Assembly: GCA_037954235.1 (NCBI GenBank)
Contig: JBBMOA010000004.1
Coordinates: 4,167,001 to 4,231,000 of the forward strand
Reading direction: 5' to 3'
Length of the DNA: 64,000 nucleotides
From: Aulostomus chinensis
Taxonomy: Eukaryota; Chordata; Actinopteri; Syngnathiformes; Aulostomidae
Below the pieces are notes generated by a model. It was not told the DNA's origin, did no database searches, and worked only from the letters and a program-made list of their open reading frames with translations. Position numbers and translations under genes: made by a program. Below are positions 59,981 to 64,000 of this stretch, in pieces (within the stretch, counting starts at the first letter, position 1; each line of letters begins with the position of its first letter).

Positions 59981-62630
59981 ACATGACATAATGAAGTTGT
60001 TAGGGACCTCCTTTTGTCCTGTGTAAAATGTCAAATGCAAATTTTTCAAACCAGCTTGTACACTGTAAAAGTCAGGCTCCTGCACTGTTGGACTATGCTG
60101 CACTAAGCTGTTAAGAGAATTCTGACAGATATTAAAATATGTCCAACGGCAGTACTTTAATACATGTGCAGTGCGAGCCAAGTAAGATAAAAAGACAGTC
60201 CTTCAAATTTTAGGATGGAAGAAGTAGGCAGGAGTGAAATTGAAGTTTGATAATGAGTCTTGGAAATCTTAATGACTGTATAGGTATGTGGGAGTGGAAA
60301 ATTCCCCAAGAAGAGTAAGTAGCGCCACACTCCTTCGGCCACCATCCTTGCTTGTTTTTTTTTTTTTTTTAAATTTTTATATGTTTGCTCCAGTGGCTCA
60401 GTGTCACAAGGAATCAGCTGTAACAGTGCATGACTTCCCCAGGGATACTTAAAAAAAAAAAAAGAATCCGTATGAACCGCTTGTTGTTTCATTTTCTTTT
60501 CCAACAAAAAAAATCTGTCTTTTTCTGTGCTGGGAGGACAAAGAATCAAAGAAAACATGTCTGTAGGTAAAAGATTAAATTAGGGGTTTTAAGTTTGTAC
60601 TGCCTGAGGGTGTGGAAGCCTCTGGAGAATTTAAAAATGGTGACAACCTTTGGGGGGAAATCTTCCTCCATGGCCTCAGTTAGCTGAGCTTTGAAAGCCA
60701 GAATGTTGAAGGAGCGTAATTAATATACGTGGAATGAGGCTCGTTAATATTTATGGAATGAGAGTTTTTAATGAAAAGAGAATTCTTAATACAGTGTGAG
60801 TACTTAATGAACTTCGTGCTGATCTCAACATCTTCTCTCACAAATGTAGCTTTAAAGAATAAAATGAAAATATAGTGTGCGTCGAGATTGGATAAAATGC
60901 TGTCGGGGGGCGGGGGGGGGTGAACACTGCAGCGAGCCTTCAAGGACCGTGCTTTCAAACTGCCTCCAGAATGGTCTGTTTGCAGGCAGCATCCATGTAT
61001 CCTTGATGTTGCTTCTTACTCATAAATCTATATGACAGCCCATTGAGCAAAAAAATGAAAAGATATGGAAGACTGAAATTGCTGAAATTTTTGGGCTCAT
61101 TTTGCTATCATTATTATTGTTGTTATTAAAGAAGAAATTGTAAAATTCCATAAACCTCAACCAAAAATTGAGTTTGATGTTTGTGTGGCATCTTTAAGGC
61201 TGCTAGAACACCTAAGGTGCCTCGCTGGGGGTGCTGACGTTTGGCTCACTATCATATATGCTATTCTTAAGTCGTTTTTGGAGAAGGTGCCTTTTCTCCC
61301 AAATTGTTGACATAAGAACCTTTTTGGTAGGCGAGGCATCGAGGCAGCAACCTCTCTCTGCACGGACCCATAATGAGCTCAATGTTGGCGTAGCTAGCAG
61401 GATGCAGGTGCAGCTAATCAGTTTAAGAGCTTGCTAATTGGCCATTGGCTAGTTTGTGTGCGATGAAAGGAGTTTCAGGCTGACTTGAATGGATAGGTGG
61501 GTGTGTGGGTGTCATATTAGGCACAAACAAGATTGGCTGAAGCTATACAGTATCTCCCACTGAGGAAGAGAGGTTATGTAGAGGACAAACAGAATATTTG
61601 CTAATCTTGTAGTCACCACTGGCAATCCGTTGCGAATGTAAAACGATAGAAGCTCTTTAGTCTGAATAATTGCATCCATCTTTTTTTTTTTTTTTTTTTT
61701 TTTGGTAACACTGGGGGATAACCAATATCCCACTCACTAAAACCTATAAGGAGTGGAATATTGAGCAACTAATGTAAGAACTTAATTGCATAAAGAAAAT
61801 TAATAAGCCTGTGTGGTGGCTGTTTGACACTTGAAAAATTCAAATCGCTGCTAATATTTCAATTACAATAAAAAGATGCTTTAATCTTCTGATCATATGT
61901 GCAGTTAACTGTGACAGTGGGATATTATCTTACCATGAGATAACAAAGCTTGCAATAGATAGTCGATATGTCAATATCACAGTACCACGGACTCGTTAAC
62001 ACTTGACTGCTGCTATTTTCTTAATGAGTTATTATCTCATCATCATAAGATAACTGAGCGATACAAAGACATAATTAATGTTACACTCACACTTGGCAGT
62101 ACTTGTAGAAGTTGCTGTTTTTTCCATGTCAAAGTTTGAGGATACAATGAGTTAGATAGCATGACCTATACAGATGTGATCTGTCTTTAATATTCAAAGT
62201 TTTCTATAAACGCCTCAATAGTTGCCCTTAAATACTGATTCATGTTGCTCAGCTTTGGCTGGGATTGCAACACGTGTGTATCTCAGAAAAGAAGCCTCTG
62301 GTGCAGCAGCCCGCAGCTTCGTGCAGGGGCAGATTAATGTTAGATGGAGTCACGTCAAACGTGTTTGTGTCAACAGGTCAGAAGACCTTAAAACTGCATG
62401 ATTCTGCGGTGAAGTTTTAGCCAGGCTTCTGATTCTGGATTTAATTTTGCCTCCTCAGGCAAGACCCGCCCCCCTTCCTTGATACACTAATAACCATTTG
62501 CATCTTTGTTCCCACACGTCAAGTTGACGGACGCACTTAAAGACACATGCACACACACAAATGGGCATTTAAATACACACAAGCAGCCCTGTGGGACCAA
62601 AGGATGCTCCTAGTTGCTCTCCTACAGAAA
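59981..62630. other. Intergenic sequence with homopolymers, no gene seen
   Basis: T/A-runs at about 60355-60370 and 60450-60463, a G-run at about 60905-60919, and a T23 run at about 61681-61703. The block at 61190-61370 has inverted GGTGCCTCGC/GCGAGGCATC words and could be a small MITE. No gene. Confidence 0.4.
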
Positions 62631-62635
62631 CACAA

Positions 62636-62660
62636 ACACACACACACACACACACACACC
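62636..62660. repeat. (CA)n microsatellite
   Basis: About 12 CA units. Confidence 0.95.
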
Positions 62661-62799
62661 CTCCCTCTTTTTTGGTTAAATGATTTATCTGCTCTGATTT
62701 GGGAGAAATGATTTTCTCTAATGAAACAGACAGAGAAGATGATTTTTTTTATTCATCTCAGGACAAAACAGGCCGTGGCCCTTCTCTTCATGGTAGACA

Positions 62800-63190
62800 G
62801 CTTGTATAAACACCACCAATGAGTTTGGAGTTTTCCCATTACCCCCTCACACCCTCTCATAATCTCCGCCTGGGATTCAGCTCCCCTGGACAGACAGTCC
62901 ATCTAATGAAGGCCTGCAAATTCATCGCACAACGCCTAGAAGAAACTCGCAGAGAATCTTTCTGTCACCATTCTCTCATTAATCAATTTACAGGTCGTGA
63001 GCTGCGGGCTTGGCTAGATGATTATTGTTATGGTGAGGCGGGCGTGCTCGTCTCTCGCTTGTCTAACCCCGCTAACACCTCCAGAGCAGGCGGCCAGATT
63101 GAACGATAAAGTCGTCTCTGCAAACCCATCCTGATTTAGAGCCCCTCGTAAAATTGATACTTATTTTTCTCTTCTCCGGTGCTCACTGGA
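62800..63190. other. Candidate conserved non-coding element
   Basis: Unique sequence with GGCCTGCAAATTCATCGC, CTCATTAATCAATTTACAGG, CCAGATTGAACGATAAAG and TAAAATTGATACTTATT. A 96-codon + ORF crosses it (62819-63109), but it has no splice signals or recognisable domain and the motif texture is regulatory rather than coding. Confidence 0.4.
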
Positions 63191-64000
63191 GTGCGATATC
63201 ATAAACTGCTCCTCGTCTCATTTTTTTTCCCTCATTCAGAGATTTAAGGCTCTGGGTCACATGGGTCACTGTGCAGGTCTCTCTCAATGTCAGTGATCAT
63301 CAAGCAGCTGCCTCTGAAGTCTGCGATTCTATTCAGCCACAGAAAAAATTACAGGTCTGACTCACTGTCGGCGCTGAGAATCAGACCGGTAGGATGCATG
63401 AGGTGGTTGGTTTTTTTTTTTTTTTTTTTTTTTGAGCTCTTTCAACATTTTTCATTTTCATGAAACTTAAGTGGATATTTGGAGCCTTGTGACCCCGCCT
63501 TCCAATCCTCCTCTTCTGTCTCGTACTCACTCAGCCGTTCACACACAAAAAAGCCACACTAACACAGAGAAGATGGGCTCTGTGCTTCACTGTTATTATC
63601 TCCCTGTTAGTAAGTTGGTTTTTTGAGCTGCAACACTGGAGTGGGTCAAAAGCTGCCGTACACCTCCGATGTGATTGACAGGGAAAGAAACACACTCGCG
63701 TATACATCACTTCAGCTGAGTAAGACCTCCTTTCAAATGTACGTGTGAAAGTATGATTTTTGCCATGTTGGACTCGAAATAAAAATATGATGTAAAACTA
63801 ACATTCATGTAAATCAGTACTTTGATGAAAGTGAAAATAAGCAGCCAACAGCTTCCTTCCTTAGAAAAGTCTTCCTGGACCTCCATATTATTCCCTGCAC
63901 TAGCGTCAACACTCCCTTTGGGCCGCATATTTCATTGTTATGTCGGGGACGTGTGCATGTGTGATGCAGTGGAAAGGACACGACCTTGGTGTCCTACTCT
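63191..64000. other. Intergenic sequence, no gene seen
   Basis: A T-run of about 22 at 63412-63433. No exon or recognised repeat to the window end. Confidence 0.4.

Noticed and set aside
59738..60181. 147-codon minus ORF with hydrophobic stretches
   Set aside because: Overlaps a probable dispersed repeat. Hydrophobicity reflects A/T-rich composition.
1..64000. CRISPR arrays, bacterial operons, tRNA/rRNA genes, microRNA seeds such as let-7
   Set aside because: None seen. The only tRNA-like sequence is the SINE head.
15792..64000. TAFA5 (FAM19A5) exons expected downstream by mammalian synteny
   Set aside because: No segment encoding the cysteine-rich TAFA core was recognised on either strand.

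Overview
The window reads as vertebrate nuclear DNA, most likely from a percomorph-type teleost. It is AT-leaning and dense in (TG)n microsatellites, gene-poor, and littered with short decayed transposons of kinds familiar from fish: hAT-type and fold-back MITEs, a tRNA-derived SINE with an ATCC-repeat tail, a CR1/L2/Rex1-group LINE relic and an L1/Tx1-like LINE relic. No bacterial, organellar or viral features were seen.

The one secure gene segment is the terminal coding exon of a TBC1D22-family Rab-GAP gene (best fit tbc1d22a) on the + strand at 15663-15791, with a clean acceptor and an in-frame stop. Everything upstream (1-15662) would then be its last intron. I found no earlier exon there. 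That intron holds a 22-bp minisatellite, a CpG-containing MITE, a nested repeat insertion and several homeodomain-motif-rich blocks that look like conserved non-coding elements. Downstream is the 3' UTR/flank, partly made of a fold-back MITE.

From about 18 to 29 kb the window is a microsatellite-dense intergenic stretch with several copies of a teleost dispersed repeat. Around 30-34 kb sits the most gene-like unassigned region. It holds a CpG-rich promoter-like segment with a pair of inverted ETS sites (31.0-31.55 kb), a minus-strand terminal-exon candidate at 30202-30395, a plus-strand exon candidate at 32956-33107, and a poly(A) signal at 34.16 kb just after a small ORF with a C-terminal hydrophobic segment. 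I cannot name these genes.

From 35 to 64 kb I see transposon relics (36.0, 37.6, 38.9, 46.1-46.8, 47.9, 52.7, 57.2 and 59.5 kb), CNE-like blocks (47.0, 49.0 and 62.8 kb) and one further candidate exon with a hydrophobic segment (55137-55285). The overall picture is the 3' end of a Rab-GAP gene followed by a regulatory desert with one possible uncharacterised small locus. Family calls rest on remembered motifs; no alignment was run.
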